Part shown: positions 34,940-44,103 of the stretch, in pieces
How the letters are laid out: each line of letters opens with the position of its first letter
How positions within the stretch are numbered: the stretch's first letter is position 1
NCBI RefSeq assembly: GCF_026000575.1
Contig: NZ_AP026910.1
Location: 1,240,001 to 1,304,000 of the forward strand
Reading direction: 5' to 3'
Origin: Rhodoluna sp. KAS3
Lineage (GTDB): Bacteria > Actinomycetota > Actinomycetes > Actinomycetales > Microbacteriaceae
Length of the DNA: 64,000 bases
Made by a program: the position numbers and the translations under genes
Notes under the pieces: model-generated
What the model was told of the DNA's origin: nothing
Seen by the model: only the letters and a program-made list of their open reading frames with translations
Database searches by the model: none

Positions 34940-35836
34940 TTACTTGGCTGCGGCAACCTCGGCTGCAACCGCGCGGATGAACTCGACGCTTGCCTTGGCA
35001 TCAGCAAATGGGCCTTGCTTTTCAGCGGGCAACGAGTTGATCACGTTGTCTTGTTCGAGCACAAACCATCCGTCAAAACCTGCCGAAATCAGGTTGCTCA
35101 CGATTGATCGCACATCAACGTCTCCGGTGCCTAGCGGAACATACATGCCTTCGAGAATGCCCTGGTAGTAGGTGATCTCCCCAGCCTGCACTCGGTCAGC
35201 CACAGCAAGGTTTACATCCTTTAGGTGAGAGTGCGCCACGCGGTCGGCGTACTTGGCAGCAAACTCAACCGGGTCGGTTCCACCGATAATCATGTGGCCG
35301 GTGTCGAGGCAGAAATCGATGGTTGAACCGTTTAGGACCTGCATTACGTCGGCCTTGGTCTCGACCATGGTGCCAACGTGAGGGTGCAAAACTGCGGTCA
35401 CTCCGCGCGCTGCAGCTGCCTCTTTGATGCGTTCAAGATTCACAAAGAAAACATTCCAGCCTGCCTGATCCAGCTCTGGTCGTTTGGTGTCATAACCCTC
35501 GAGGCCGGTGTCTGCTGAAAGCACCAAAGTCTTGGCTCCAGAGGCAGCGTAGCTTTCAAGTTCAGTAAGCACCGATGGCAGCGGGTCAAAGTCAGCCTTG
35601 TGCATTACAACCGGGAAAAACCCGCCGACTGCTTCCATTCCGTGCGCGGCCAAAACCTCAGCACGGCCAGCAGGGTCAACCGGCAAGAAACCGAGTGGCC
35701 CAAATTCAGTTGCGCCCAAGCCAAGTTCAGCCATTTCTTTCAAGACGCGGTCAGGCTCCATCTGGAAACCCCAACCAGGTACTTCACAAACTCCCCAAGA
35801 GATCGGAGCGCCAGCGATTTTTACTGCTTTAGTCAT
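34940..35836 (-). CDS. IolE-like sugar phosphate isomerase/epimerase (inosose dehydratase type)
   Basis: A 298-residue TIM-barrel protein of the AP-endonuclease-2 family. IAGAPISWGVCEVPGWG near the start closely resembles IolE, which dehydrates 2-keto-myo-inositol. Metal ligands are plausible in CLDTGHMIIGG, VAHSHLKDV and WFVLEQD. The ATG at 35834-35836 follows AAAGAAG. It begins 14 bases after the second dehydrogenase gene, so the two form one leftward operon that probably carries out oxidation followed by dehydration or isomerisation. Other isomerases of the family cannot be ruled out. Confidence 0.78.
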   Translation of the reverse strand: MTKAVKIAGAPISWGVCEVPGWGFQMEPDRVLKEMAELGLGATEFGPLGFLPVDPAGRAEVLAAHGMEAVGGFFPVVMHKADFDPLPSVLTELESYAASGAKTLVLSADTGLEGYDTKRPELDQAGWNVFFVNLERIKEAAAARGVTAVLHPHVGTMVETKADVMQVLNGSTIDFCLDTGHMIIGGTDPVEFAAKYADRVAHSHLKDVNLAVADRVQAGEITYYQGILEGMYVPLGTGDVDVRSIVSNLISAGFDGWFVLEQDNVINSLPAEKQGPFADAKASVEFIRAVAAEVAAAK

Positions 35837-35850
35837 GTTGTGTCTTCTTT

Positions 35851-37059
35851 CTAGCGCTTTGCCGATGTGGTGTGATTTGTCGGTGCAATGGCAACCCACT
35901 GCTTGGTTTCCATTGATTCTTCTACAGCCGAGCACACTCGAGCTGCTGAAACTGCATCGTAGATGTTTGAGTTCTTGGCCTCTTGACCCTGATAGGCCAG
36001 CAGGAACTTCTTGGCCTCGATGACTTTGAGGTCGTCGTAGCCCATGCCGGTGCCGGCGCCCGGGTGAAAGTGATCGAAGTCGCCGAACCCAGGACCAACC
36101 ATAATTCGCTGGTAACCCAGGTGGTTGCCCTTGCGGCCAATTGCAACCTCAAGTTCGTTCATGCGCTGGAAGTCCCATTTGACTGAGCCCTCGGTGCCGT
36201 AAATCTCAAAGTTGTAGCTGGCCCGTGGGCCTACAGCCACGCGAGATGCCTCTAGGGTTCCGATTGCACCAGCAGCCACAGCATCATCAGAAAGTCTGAT
36301 TAGCATGCCCGCGTAGTCTTCGTTTTCAACCGGCTTCTTCTCGCCGCCCTCAATAACGTCAAAGTGGGTACCCTGCCCCATCTGCGCCACTGGTCGTTCG
36401 GTGTAAACCGTGCTGGTGATGCCCGAGACCTCGGCAATTGGCCCGGCCACATATTGAACAAGGTCAACCAGGTGGCCCATTAGGTCGCCCAGAACTCCGC
36501 TTCCGGCAAGCCCACGGATAAAACGCCATGACAGTGCGCCGTTTGGTTCAGAAGAGTAGTCAGCAAAGAATGTGCCGCGAAGGTTGGTGATTCTGCCCAG
36601 TGAGCCATCGGCGATTAGGCCTTTGATGTGCTCAACGGCCGGTGCGTGACGGTAGTTGAAGCCGATGGTGCTGACCACTCCGGCTTCCTCGGCTGCTGCC
36701 TGTACTGCCTCGGTTTCAGCTGCGCCTCGGCCAACCGGCTTTTCGATCCAGAATGCCTTGCCGGCTTTTGCCGCCGCGATTCCAATCTCTGCGTGCAAGA
36801 AGTTAGGGGCACAGATTGATACAACATCAACCTCAGGGTCGTTCAGGACATCGTTGTAATCCAGAGTCGACCGCTCGTAGCCCAGCACATCCCGTGCGTA
36901 ATCGGCGCGTTCCTGAGAAGTGTCGGCTGCAATCACCAGACGTGGCTTAAGTCCAAGTTCGGGGTACACAACGGGCACAGCCTGATACGCGCGACTATGA
37001 ACTTTGCCCATCCAGCCAACGCTGATGAGACCTACACCGATAGTTTTTGGATTCGCCAT
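35851..37059 (-). CDS. Second Gfo/Idh/MocA oxidoreductase, inositol or sugar dehydrogenase
   Basis: 402-residue NAD(P)-dependent dehydrogenase, longer than the first by about 65 residues. It has GLISVGWMGKVHSRAY (a variant glycine loop), FWIEKPVGRG with the catalytic Lys, and SGVLGDLMGHLVDL at the substrate site. The ATG has an AGGAG site. A textbook promoter with the LacI operator lies just upstream. Its relation to the first dehydrogenase suggests a second isomer, such as scyllo-inositol, but the substrate cannot be read from sequence. Confidence 0.85.
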   Translation of the reverse strand: MANPKTIGVGLISVGWMGKVHSRAYQAVPVVYPELGLKPRLVIAADTSQERADYARDVLGYERSTLDYNDVLNDPEVDVVSICAPNFLHAEIGIAAAKAGKAFWIEKPVGRGAAETEAVQAAAEEAGVVSTIGFNYRHAPAVEHIKGLIADGSLGRITNLRGTFFADYSSEPNGALSWRFIRGLAGSGVLGDLMGHLVDLVQYVAGPIAEVSGITSTVYTERPVAQMGQGTHFDVIEGGEKKPVENEDYAGMLIRLSDDAVAAGAIGTLEASRVAVGPRASYNFEIYGTEGSVKWDFQRMNELEVAIGRKGNHLGYQRIMVGPGFGDFDHFHPGAGTGMGYDDLKVIEAKKFLLAYQGQEAKNSNIYDAVSAARVCSAVEESMETKQWVAIAPTNHTTSAKR

Positions 37060-37077
37060 TGACTCCTACTTTCAATA

Positions 37078-37118
37078 TGGAACGGTCCAATTTTGTTGGA
37101 CAAATTCCAAACTGTCAA
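37078..37118 (-). promoter_or_regulatory. Operator-controlled promoter of the leftward inositol operon
   Basis: On the minus strand TTGACA (37118-37113), a 17-base spacer and CAAAAT (37095-37090) form a strong promoter. The operator TGGAACGGTCCA (37078-37089) follows the -10 directly, so a bound repressor would cover the transcript start. A looser palindrome TTGGA-N5-TCCAA (37096-37110) fills most of the spacer. Confidence 0.75.
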
Positions 37119-37165
37119 ATCAATATCGAATGTCTTTTTGGGTTGGCTACCGAAACCCGAGAAAA

Positions 37166-38197
37166 CTACTTGACCGGCGCTGTGGTTGTGGACTCGCGAG
37201 CCACAAGCTTTGGCAGCAGGAGAATCTCTTTGCCTCTGAATTCTTCAGCTAGATCACCATCAGCCAACAGCTCTGCCGCCTTGTGCGCGATGGCAGCCTT
37301 CTCTTGCTCGATCGAAGTGAGTGAAACCTTGCTCAACGCAGAGATGTAAACGTTGTCGTACCCAGTGAGTGCAACCTTCGGGCCACCGGCTTCAACCGCC
37401 TGATCAACCGCGTCTTGAGCACCGATGGCAATAATGTCGTTGAAGGCAACGATTGCGGTCGGTTTGGTTGGGCTGCTCAGCAAGAGTTTTGCAGCCGAGT
37501 ATCCAGAGCTCTCGGTGCGGTCACATTCTTCGATGTGAGCAAACTTTGCCAACCCCGCATCGAACATGGCTTTTTCATAAGCTGCTCGGCGAAGGACTGA
37601 GACCGCTTCGTCGACTGGACCCACGTAAGAGATTCGCTGGTGCCCAAGACCAACCAGGTGCTTGACTAGCAGGCGCATGCCCTCATTGTCGTCACTTCGC
37701 ACAGTGATGGCACGTGGCAACTGAGTGGTGATACCGGTGGCCATAACAATTGGCACCGATGCCGGCACAGACTTCAATGCTTTGTAATCAGGCAAACCAC
37801 CAACAATAAAAATGCTGCGAGGACGAAGATCAAGCACTGAGTTGACAGTCGATGCTTCAAGAATCTTCTTGCCGTTGCGCTCGCTAATTACAGCGGCGGC
37901 CATGACCGTATTGATTCCCTTTTCCAAAAGGTCCTTGCGGGCAAAGTCGGCGATCTCGGTGAACAGCGGGTTGTGCAGGTCGGCAACAATCATGGCCACA
38001 AAGTTGGCTGACCCCGATGAAAGTGAGCGTGCCCAAAGATTTGGTGTGAAGCCCAGCTTCTTGGCCGCTGCCAAGACCTTCTCGCGGCGCTCCTGGCTCA
38101 CACCGGTTTCACCGGCAAACACCAAAGACACGAGTGACTTCGATACGCCGGCTTCGGCGGCCACATCTCTAATGGTTGGGCGCTTGGTGACTGACAC
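37166..38197 (-). CDS. LacI-family transcriptional regulator of the inositol locus
   Basis: 343 residues. The helix-turn-helix is PTIRDVAAEAGVSKSLVSLVF, followed by the hinge and a periplasmic-binding-like effector domain; LacI proteins usually dissociate from DNA when the sugar binds. The GTG at 38195-38197 follows AGGAG with five bases spacing; an ATG at 38222-38224 is rejected because it falls within an operator palindrome. It lies between the catabolic genes and the importer, and four operator-like sites are near the promoters, including one just ahead of itself, suggesting autoregulation. Confidence 0.9.
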   Translation of the reverse strand: MSVTKRPTIRDVAAEAGVSKSLVSLVFAGETGVSQERREKVLAAAKKLGFTPNLWARSLSSGSANFVAMIVADLHNPLFTEIADFARKDLLEKGINTVMAAAVISERNGKKILEASTVNSVLDLRPRSIFIVGGLPDYKALKSVPASVPIVMATGITTQLPRAITVRSDDNEGMRLLVKHLVGLGHQRISYVGPVDEAVSVLRRAAYEKAMFDAGLAKFAHIEECDRTESSGYSAAKLLLSSPTKPTAIVAFNDIIAIGAQDAVDQAVEAGGPKVALTGYDNVYISALSKVSLTSIEQEKAAIAHKAAELLADGDLAEEFRGKEILLLPKLVARESTTTAPVK

Positions 38198-38211
38198 AAT
38201 TCTCCTGATTT

Positions 38212-38223
38212 TGGACATGTCCA
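38212..38223. promoter_or_regulatory. Perfect palindromic operator upstream of the LacI gene
   Basis: TGGACATGTCCA is a perfect 12-base palindrome whose arms match the shared operator. It lies 14 bases upstream of the regulator's GTG, probably in its leader, where bound regulator would block its own synthesis. Confidence 0.65.
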
Positions 38224-38283
38224 TCTGGACAAAAAAACAGTACCACCGAATGGATTTAAGATTTCAGTTCAATAACGAATTTG

Positions 38284-38295
38284 TGGAACGGTCCA
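38284..38295. promoter_or_regulatory. LacI-type operator upstream of the sugar ABC importer
   Basis: Third exact copy of TGGAACGGTCCA, between the LacI gene and the importer operon. TTGACA at 38312-38317 may be part of the importer promoter, though its -10 is unclear. It could act on both divergent units. Confidence 0.7.
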
Positions 38296-38398
38296 AATAT
38301 TTTGAAATGTATTGACATACTGAAAAAGTCGTGGTCGCGTTCCCTTTGTTAGCGACTGCACATCTAAACAAGTAACTCATCAATGACGAGAGGCAACA

Positions 38399-39376
38399 AT
38401 GTTCAAGAAGAAATTTGCAGCAATCGCTGCAGGTGCGGCTCTGACCGCATTGGCTCTAGCTGGTTGTTCAGCTCCAGCCGCAGAAACCCCAGAAGCTGGC
38501 GCAAACAGCGACATCAAGATCTGTGTTTACACTCACGGTGACGGCGGTACCTTCTGGTCTGTAGCACAAAAGGGTGCAGAGGCAGCAGCAGCTGACCTAG
38601 GCGTCGAGCTTGACTACCAGGGTTCAACCAACGATGCAGCAAAGCAGGCTTCAACCATTGAAGCCGGTGTTGCAGCAGGTTGCGACGGTATCGCAGCTTC
38701 AGCACCAGACCCAGAGGCAATCAAGTCAGCTATGTTGGCTGCCGATGCAGCTGGCATCCCAACCGTAACCATGAACTCAGGTTCTGCAGTATTCAAGGAC
38801 CTAGGCGCATTCACCCACGTTGGTCAGGATGAAATCATCGCTGGTCGCGAGGCTGGTCTTAAGTTCAACGAACTAGGCGTAAAGCACGTGCTTTGCCCAA
38901 TCCAGGAAGCTGGAAACGTTGGTCTTGAGGAGCGTTGTGCAGGTCTTGCAGAAACCTTCAACGGTAAGGCTGAGAACTTCAACCTTGACGGTGGTCTTGC
39001 TGACCTAACCGCAGCATCTGCAAAGCTACAGGCAGCTCTAACCGCTGACCCAACCATCGATGCAGTATTCGCTTTGAACGCAGACATCGCAGCTAAGGCT
39101 GTTCTACCTGCAGCAGAAGCAGCTGGCGTCACCTTGAAGATCGGTACCGTTGACATGTCTCCTGAGGCACTAGACGCAATCGCAGCTGGCACCATGGAGT
39201 TTGCAATTGACCAGCAGCAGTACGCACAGGGCTACCAGTCAGTAGTTCTATTGTTCCTAAACCTAACTAACGGACACGAGCTTGGCGGTGGCCTTCCTGT
39301 TTACACCGGCCCTGGCTTTGTGACTGCAGACAACGTTGCACTAGTCAAAGAACTAGTAGCAGCAGGTACTCGCTAA
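38399..39376 (+). CDS. Sugar (probably inositol) ABC transporter substrate-binding lipoprotein
   Basis: Type I periplasmic-binding protein (RbsB/IbpA class) of 325 residues. The lipobox L-A-G-C has its Cys at residue 23. YTHGDGGTFWSVAQKGAEAAA and GCDGIAASAPDPEA are typical first-domain segments; GTVDMSPEALDAIAAGTMEFAIDQQQYAQGY fits the second. ATG with GAGAGG. The position between the LacI gene and permease, and the shared operator, point to inositol, but related sugars are possible. A stable hairpin separates it from the permease gene. Confidence 0.9.
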   Translation: MFKKKFAAIAAGAALTALALAGCSAPAAETPEAGANSDIKICVYTHGDGGTFWSVAQKGAEAAAADLGVELDYQGSTNDAAKQASTIEAGVAAGCDGIAASAPDPEAIKSAMLAADAAGIPTVTMNSGSAVFKDLGAFTHVGQDEIIAGREAGLKFNELGVKHVLCPIQEAGNVGLEERCAGLAETFNGKAENFNLDGGLADLTAASAKLQAALTADPTIDAVFALNADIAAKAVLPAAEAAGVTLKIGTVDMSPEALDAIAAGTMEFAIDQQQYAQGYQSVVLLFLNLTNGHELGGGLPVYTGPGFVTADNVALVKELVAAGTR

Positions 39377-39399
39377 TCCTTAAAAGTTAAGTTCAGCAC

Positions 39400-39440
39400 T
39401 AACGATGGTGGGTTAGGTTTTCCTAGCCCACCATCGTTTT
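39400..39440 (+). terminator. Hairpin between binding protein and permease genes
   Basis: A 17-bp stem (AACGATGGTGGG-T-TAGG with one G-T pair) closes on a TTTT loop and is followed by TTTC. It can end part of the transcripts or protect the upstream mRNA, keeping the binding protein more abundant than the membrane parts. Confidence 0.8.
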
Positions 39441-39486
39441 CTGACTGGCAACACCCACAGTTTCAAATAACCAAGTTAGGTATCAC

Positions 39487-40524
39487 ATGACAAAGTCGTC
39501 AGCAGTGGATGAGCGCGTTAGAAGCGCCTCGCTCCTCACCAAAATTCTGCGCCGCCCCGAATTCGGAGCATTCCTAGGTGCAGTCGCAATTTTCATTATG
39601 TTTGCAGCCACCGACACCACTGGCAACTTTGCCAACCTAAGTGGTATCTCTGGTTGGACAGACATCGCAGCCCCAATCGGCATCGTGGCCATCTCAGTAG
39701 CACTACTGATGATTGCCGGCGAGTTTGACCTTTCAACCGGTGTACTGGTTGGAACCACCGGTCTGCTCATCGGTATGTTGGTCACCGAAGTTGGTCTAGA
39801 CATTTGGACCTCAATCGTGATTGCGCTGTTGTTTGCCGGAGCCGTCGGCTTCATCAATGGCTACGTTGTAGTCAAGACCAAGCTGCCTTCATTTATCGTG
39901 ACCCTGGCGACGTTCTTTGTTCTCAAAGGTGCGAACATGGCGTTCACCAAGTCAGTTACCGGCTCAGTACGTGTAACCGGCACCGATAAAGCTGAAGGCT
40001 TTGAAGTAGCTGAGGCAATCTTTGCTTCGAAGATCGGTGACCCTGGCTTCCAGATCTCGATCGTCTGGTGGATTGCCATCACAGTAATCGCAACCTTCGT
40101 GTTGACCCGTACCCGTTTTGGTAACTGGATCTTCGCTGTTGGTGGAGATGCCAACGCCGCTCGCAACGCGGGTGTTCCGGTCGACAAGACCAAGATCATC
40201 CTGTTTGTTTACACCGCTCTTTCTGCAGCTCTGGTCGGCATCATGTTTGTGCTTCGACTAAAGGGTATGCAGGCAGGTCAGGGTGTTGGCCAGGAGTTCT
40301 ACTACATCATCGCTGCAGCAGTGGGTGGCACATTGCTTACCGGTGGTGCCGGTAGCGCTATCGGTGCTTCACTCGGTGCACTCATCATGGGTATGGCCTA
40401 CATCGGTATTCCATTCTCACGTTGGGACTCTGACTGGACCTCAACCTTCCTTGGTGTGATTTTGTTCACAGCTGTAATGATCAACACCTACATCGGACGT
40501 AAAGCAAAAGGCGGCAAAAAATGA
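39487..40524 (+). CDS. Sugar ABC transporter permease (RbsC class)
   Basis: 345-residue membrane protein with about ten hydrophobic segments, of the branched-chain/ribose permease family. Segments such as [16 protein letters not shown] and [23 protein letters not shown] are hallmarks. A long N-terminal cytoplasmic part carries [11 protein letters not shown]. The stop overlaps the ATG of the ATPase by four bases (ATGA). It works with the lipoprotein upstream and the single ATPase downstream. Confidence 0.93.
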   Translation: MTKSSAVDERVRSASLLTKILRRPEFGAFLGAVAIFIMFAATDTTGNFANLSGISGWTDIAAPIGIVAISVALLMIAGEFDLSTGVLVGTTGLLIGMLVTEVGLDIWTSIVIALLFAGAVGFINGYVVVKTKLPSFIVTLATFFVLKGANMAFTKSVTGSVRVTGTDKAEGFEVAEAIFASKIGDPGFQISIVWWIAITVIATFVLTRTRFGNWIFAVGGDANAARNAGVPVDKTKIILFVYTALSAALVGIMFVLRLKGMQAGQGVGQEFYYIIAAAVGGTLLTGGAGSAIGASLGALIMGMAYIGIPFSRWDSDWTSTFLGVILFTAVMINTYIGRKAKGGKK

Positions 40525-41300
40525 CCAACGCACTAGAACTAAAAAACGTTGAGAAGTCTTTCGGCAGCGTCATTGCCCTTCAGAACATCTCTGTAGAGGT
40601 AGCTAAGGGGCAGGTAACCTGCATCCTCGGTGACAACGGTGCCGGTAAGTCAACCCTGATCAAAACCCTGAGCGGTGTTCACAAGCCAAGCAAGGGTGAG
40701 TTCTTGTTCGAGGGTCAGCCGGTTGAACTTGCTTCACCGCGCGACGCATTGGCCATGGGTATTGCAACCGTGTTCCAAGACCTCGCAACCATTCCACTGA
40801 TGACCGTCTGGCGCAACTTCTTCTTGGGCAACGAGATCCGCAAGGGTTTTGGTCCGTTCAAGTGGCTTGACGTAAAGCAGATGAAAGAGATCACCAAAAA
40901 AGAACTACTAGCCATGGGTATTGACCTGCGCGATGTAAACCAGCCAATCGGTACCCTCTCGGGTGGTGAGCGTCAGTCTGTTGCTATCGCTCGCTCTGTT
41001 TACTTTGGTGCCAAGGTTCTGATCCTGGATGAACCAACCTCAGCACTCGGTGTTCGCCAGTCTGGAATTGTTCTGAAGTATGTTCTTGCAGCAAAGGACC
41101 GTGGAGTATCTGTGGTGTTTATTACCCACAACCCTCACCACGCGTTCTTGGTTGGTGACCGCTTCTACCTACTAAACCGTGGCCGCATGTTGAACCGCTT
41201 TGAGCGCGCCAACGTAGAGCTTGAAGAGCTGACCAAGGCAATGGCCGGTGGTGCAGAGCTTGAGGCCCTAACCCACGAGATCAACACTGTTCGTGGCTAA
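40521..41300 (+). CDS. Sugar ABC transporter ATP-binding protein, single-domain (FrcA-like)
   Basis: 259 residues with one ATPase domain, unlike the 500-residue RbsA/MglA proteins that have two. Walker A GDNGAGKS, signature LSGGERQS, Walker [13 protein letters not shown] and the switch His in [11 protein letters not shown] are present. The single-domain form is known in fructose-type (FrcA) importers of this class and would act as a homodimer. The start overlaps the permease stop. A strong terminator follows the stop. Confidence 0.92.
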   Translation: MTNALELKNVEKSFGSVIALQNISVEVAKGQVTCILGDNGAGKSTLIKTLSGVHKPSKGEFLFEGQPVELASPRDALAMGIATVFQDLATIPLMTVWRNFFLGNEIRKGFGPFKWLDVKQMKEITKKELLAMGIDLRDVNQPIGTLSGGERQSVAIARSVYFGAKVLILDEPTSALGVRQSGIVLKYVLAAKDRGVSVVFITHNPHHAFLVGDRFYLLNRGRMLNRFERANVELEELTKAMAGGAELEALTHEINTVRG

Positions 41301-41315
41301 CCAAGCCCGCAACTC

Positions 41316-41355
41316 ATCTAATGCCCTCACCCCTCGCGGTGGGGGCATTAGATTT
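41316..41355 (+). terminator. Terminator after the sugar ABC operon, with an embedded -10 box
   Basis: ATCTAATGCCC-TCACC pairs with GGTGG-GGGCATTAGAT around CCTCGC, followed by a short T run. The 3' arm contains TAGATT (41349-41354), seven bases before the ATG of the EamA gene, so the same bases may end one transcript and start the next. Confidence 0.8.
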
Positions 41356-41361
41356 AACCAA

Positions 41362-42252
41362 ATGAAGACCCAACCAGAGCTGTTCCGTGGCTACCTGCTC
41401 TCGCTCATTGCAGTGACCGGCTTTGGCTTCACTTTTATTGCCGTAACCCTTGGCTCAGAGAGTTTTGACCCAATCACCATGAGCATCGGCCGCGTTGTGC
41501 CGGCCGGCATCTTGGCCGTAATTGCCCTCAAACTCATGAAGCAACCGCTGCTGCCACCGCGCGAGGCCTATCCGCTAATTCTGGGTTCGTCCATCGGCAT
41601 CATCATCGGTTTTCCGCTACTTTCAACGCTGGCCCTGCAGTCCATTCCGGCTGCCGACGCCGGAGTTATCGGTGCTGTAACACCAATGGTCACAGGTATC
41701 GTTGCGGTGTTTATTGGGCACAAACGCCCAAAGCCCATGTTCTGGGCGGCCGCGGCACTGGGCGCAATTTCTGCCATGTCTTTGGCCTACTTTAAAGGCG
41801 ACACCGATTTTGGTGGCGGCACCTATTGGGGTTACTTGGCCATGGCCTTCGCGGTGCTGCTGGCATCGATGGGCCACATCTCAGGTTCAACCCTGGTCGC
41901 AAAGTATTCGTCATTCACCGTGTTGAGCTGGGCCGTCATAATTTCGATTCCGATTCAGCTGCCGATTGCGGTGGTCAACTGGTCAATCAACCCAATCACC
42001 GAGTGGCCAACCTGGACGGCAATTCTGGGCTTTCTTTACGTCAGCTGGTTCTCGCTGTCGATCGGCAATTTCATGCTCAACCAGGGTTTGCACATCATCG
42101 GGTTGGTCAAGGGCGCTCAGCTTCAGTTGCTGCAGCCAATTGTCACGATGGTGCTTTCGATCTTGATTCTGCAGCAGCCGGTGTCACCGATAACCTGGCT
42201 GGCGGCCTTTGGTATTTTGACCAGCGTTGCTTGGAGCCAGCGCTACCGTTAA
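41362..42252 (+). CDS. EamA/DMT-family transporter
   Basis: 296-residue membrane protein with ten predicted helices made of two EamA repeats, the first in LIAVTGFGFTFIAV..., the second in AFAVLLASMGHISG.... Such proteins export amino acids or other metabolites; the substrate is unknown. The ATG at 41362 is chosen because a longer open frame back to 41293 runs through a terminator. TAGATT seven bases before the ATG and no ribosome site indicate a leaderless mRNA. A strong terminator separates it from purA. Confidence 0.85.
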   Translation: MKTQPELFRGYLLSLIAVTGFGFTFIAVTLGSESFDPITMSIGRVVPAGILAVIALKLMKQPLLPPREAYPLILGSSIGIIIGFPLLSTLALQSIPAADAGVIGAVTPMVTGIVAVFIGHKRPKPMFWAAAALGAISAMSLAYFKGDTDFGGGTYWGYLAMAFAVLLASMGHISGSTLVAKYSSFTVLSWAVIISIPIQLPIAVVNWSINPITEWPTWTAILGFLYVSWFSLSIGNFMLNQGLHIIGLVKGAQLQLLQPIVTMVLSILILQQPVSPITWLAAFGILTSVAWSQRYR

Positions 42253-42316
42253 CGGGTTTGAAACCTGCATCGGATAAGGTTTAACCGCTGAGCTTTTGCT
42301 AGTAGGCAGCCAGTGT

Positions 42317-42354
42317 AAAAAATGCCCCGGAGATTCCTCTCCGGGGCATTTTTT
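42317..42354. terminator. Bidirectional terminator between EamA gene and purA
   Basis: AAAAAATGCCCCGGAGA pairs perfectly with TCTCCGGGGCATTTTTT around TTCC. It has A and T runs on both sides and serves both convergent genes. Confidence 0.95.
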
Positions 42355-42368
42355 AATTCAATAATCGA

Positions 42369-43661
42369 CTACTTGACCTCAAGCATGTCGTGACGCACGA
42401 TGACGGCATCTCGGTGAGGGCCAACACCGATGGCTGAAATGCGGGCACCGCTGATCTTCTCGAGCATCAAAACGTAGTCCTGAGCATTCTTTGGTAGGTC
42501 AGCAAAAGTGCGGCAACCGGTGATGTCCTCAGTCCAGCCAGGGTAGGTCTCGTAAATTGGCTTGGCGTGGTGGAAGTCGGTCTGTGAAACCGGCATCTCG
42601 TCAACGCGCTTGCCGTCAACCTCGTAGGCAACACAAACCGGAATTTCGGTCAAGCCGGTAAGCACGTCTAGCTTGGTCAATACAAAGTCGGTAACACCAT
42701 TGATTCGCGCTGAGTAGCGGGCAATCGGTGCGTCATACCAACCACAGCGGCGCGGGCGGCCGGTGGTGGTGCCAAACTCAAAGCCGGTGGCGCGCAAGAA
42801 CTCACCAGACTCGTCGAACAACTCGGTAGGGAACGGGCCGGCACCAACGCGGGTGGTGTACGCCTTTACGATTCCGATTACGGTCTTGAACTCCGCTGGG
42901 CCAACGCCTGAACCGGTTGAGGCACCGCCGGCGGTTGAGTTTGAAGAGGTCACGAACGGGTAGGTTCCGTGGTCAACGTCAAGCATGGTTGCCTGGCCGC
43001 CCTCAAACAGAACGGTCTTGCCTTCATCGATGGCGTTGTAAAGCTCAAGCGCGGTGTCGGCCACCATTGGACGAACGCGCTCAGCGTATGAAAGCAGCTC
43101 AGCAACAACCTCATCAACACGGATGGCTGCGCGGTTGTAAACCTTGCTCAACAGGTTGTTCTTTAGGACCAGTGCGGCCTCAACCTTCTGGCGCAAAATG
43201 CTCTCGTCAAATAGGTCTTGAACGCGGATGCCCACGCGGTTGATTTTGTCAGCGTAGGTAGGGCCGATGCCGCGACCGGTGGTACCGATGGCACGCTTGC
43301 CCAAGAAGCGCTCTGAAACCTTGTCAACGGTCACGTTGTAAGGGGTGATGATGTGCGCGTTTGCTGATACACGAAGCTTTGAGGTGTCGATTCCGCGGGC
43401 GTTAAGCGCTTCGATCTCTTGGAACAGAACTGAAAGGTCAATGACCACACCGTTTGAAATCACTGGGATAACGCCCGGGGTCAAAATTCCTGATGGCAAA
43501 AGGTGCAGCGCGTACTTCTCGTTGCCAATAACCACGGTGTGACCCGCGTTGTTACCGCCGTTGAACTTAACTACGTAGTCAATGTGCTCTGCCAGAAGGT
43601 CTGTGGCCTTGCCCTTACCTTCGTCGCCCCACTGAGCACCAATAATTACTACCGCAGGCAT
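42369..43661 (-). CDS. purA: Adenylosuccinate synthase
   Basis: First step from IMP to AMP: joins aspartate using GTP. 430 residues from the ATG at 43659-43661, with AGGGG upstream; the open frame extends 12 codons further but the start [18 protein letters not shown] is the normal family N-terminus, carrying the GTP P-loop GDEGKGK. Other signatures are [24 protein letters not shown] and [12 protein letters not shown]. It lies far from the main pur cluster, as is common. Convergent with the EamA gene. Confidence 0.97.
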   Translation of the reverse strand: MPAVVIIGAQWGDEGKGKATDLLAEHIDYVVKFNGGNNAGHTVVIGNEKYALHLLPSGILTPGVIPVISNGVVIDLSVLFQEIEALNARGIDTSKLRVSANAHIITPYNVTVDKVSERFLGKRAIGTTGRGIGPTYADKINRVGIRVQDLFDESILRQKVEAALVLKNNLLSKVYNRAAIRVDEVVAELLSYAERVRPMVADTALELYNAIDEGKTVLFEGGQATMLDVDHGTYPFVTSSNSTAGGASTGSGVGPAEFKTVIGIVKAYTTRVGAGPFPTELFDESGEFLRATGFEFGTTTGRPRRCGWYDAPIARYSARINGVTDFVLTKLDVLTGLTEIPVCVAYEVDGKRVDEMPVSQTDFHHAKPIYETYPGWTEDITGCRTFADLPKNAQDYVLMLEKISGARISAIGVGPHRDAVIVRHDMLEVK

Positions 43662-43795
43662 GCATACCCCTTGCTTTGTATCTGGAGTGGTACGCAATGG
43701 CGTACATCTAAGTTTATCCCCAGATTGCTAGGCCCCGTGGGTGCTAGGTAAAGGGGAGTAATACTTTTGGACCATGCCTATTGCCTATCACCATG

Positions 43796-43812
43796 AATCA
43801 GATAATCTGATT
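43796..43812. promoter_or_regulatory. Palindromic operator of the VapBC pair overlapping its -10 box
   Basis: AATCAGAT-A-ATCTGATT is a perfect inverted repeat of eight-base arms. It contains TAATCT (43803-43808), seven bases before the antitoxin ATG at 43816. Binding of the VapBC complex here would shut off its own promoter, as in other type II toxin-antitoxin systems. Confidence 0.7.
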
Positions 43813-43815
43813 TTC

Positions 43816-44103
43816 ATGAAAGAGATGACCGCCACCGAGGTGGCCAGAAATTTCTCGGCAGTCCTTGATTCGGTCGAGGCCGGCGAAGAAATTGTAATTT
43901 TGCGCGGAAAAGTTGAAATTGCCCGCCTCTCGCCTGCCGCTAAGCACGTGCCTAATGGCGCCGCGATCATTGACCTGATTCACAGCCTCGAAGCCGCTGG
44001 CCAAACCGCAGCATCTGACCCCGATTTTGATCAGGCCATGAAGTCCGTGATGGAGCGCCGCCAAGCCAACCGAATTGCTAGGCCAAACCCATGGCGCGAC
44101 TAG
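43816..44103 (+). CDS. vapB: VapB/Phd-type antitoxin
   Basis: 95-residue antitoxin with the Phd/YefM pattern EMTATEVARNFSAVLDSVEAGEEIVILRGK at residues 3-33, which forms the DNA-binding dimer, followed by a C-terminal stretch (ERRQANRIARPNPWRD) that would wrap the toxin. The ATG at 43816 is preferred over the in-frame ATG at 43774 because a palindromic operator with a -10 box lies between them. The end overlaps the toxin start by 13 bases, so the pair is co-translated. Confidence 0.85.
   Translation: MKEMTATEVARNFSAVLDSVEAGEEIVILRGKVEIARLSPAAKHVPNGAAIIDLIHSLEAAGQTAASDPDFDQAMKSVMERRQANRIARPNPWRD

Noticed and set aside
41293-41361. Longer EamA protein starting at 41293
   Set aside because: The extension is encoded by the terminator hairpin and overlaps the ATPase stop.
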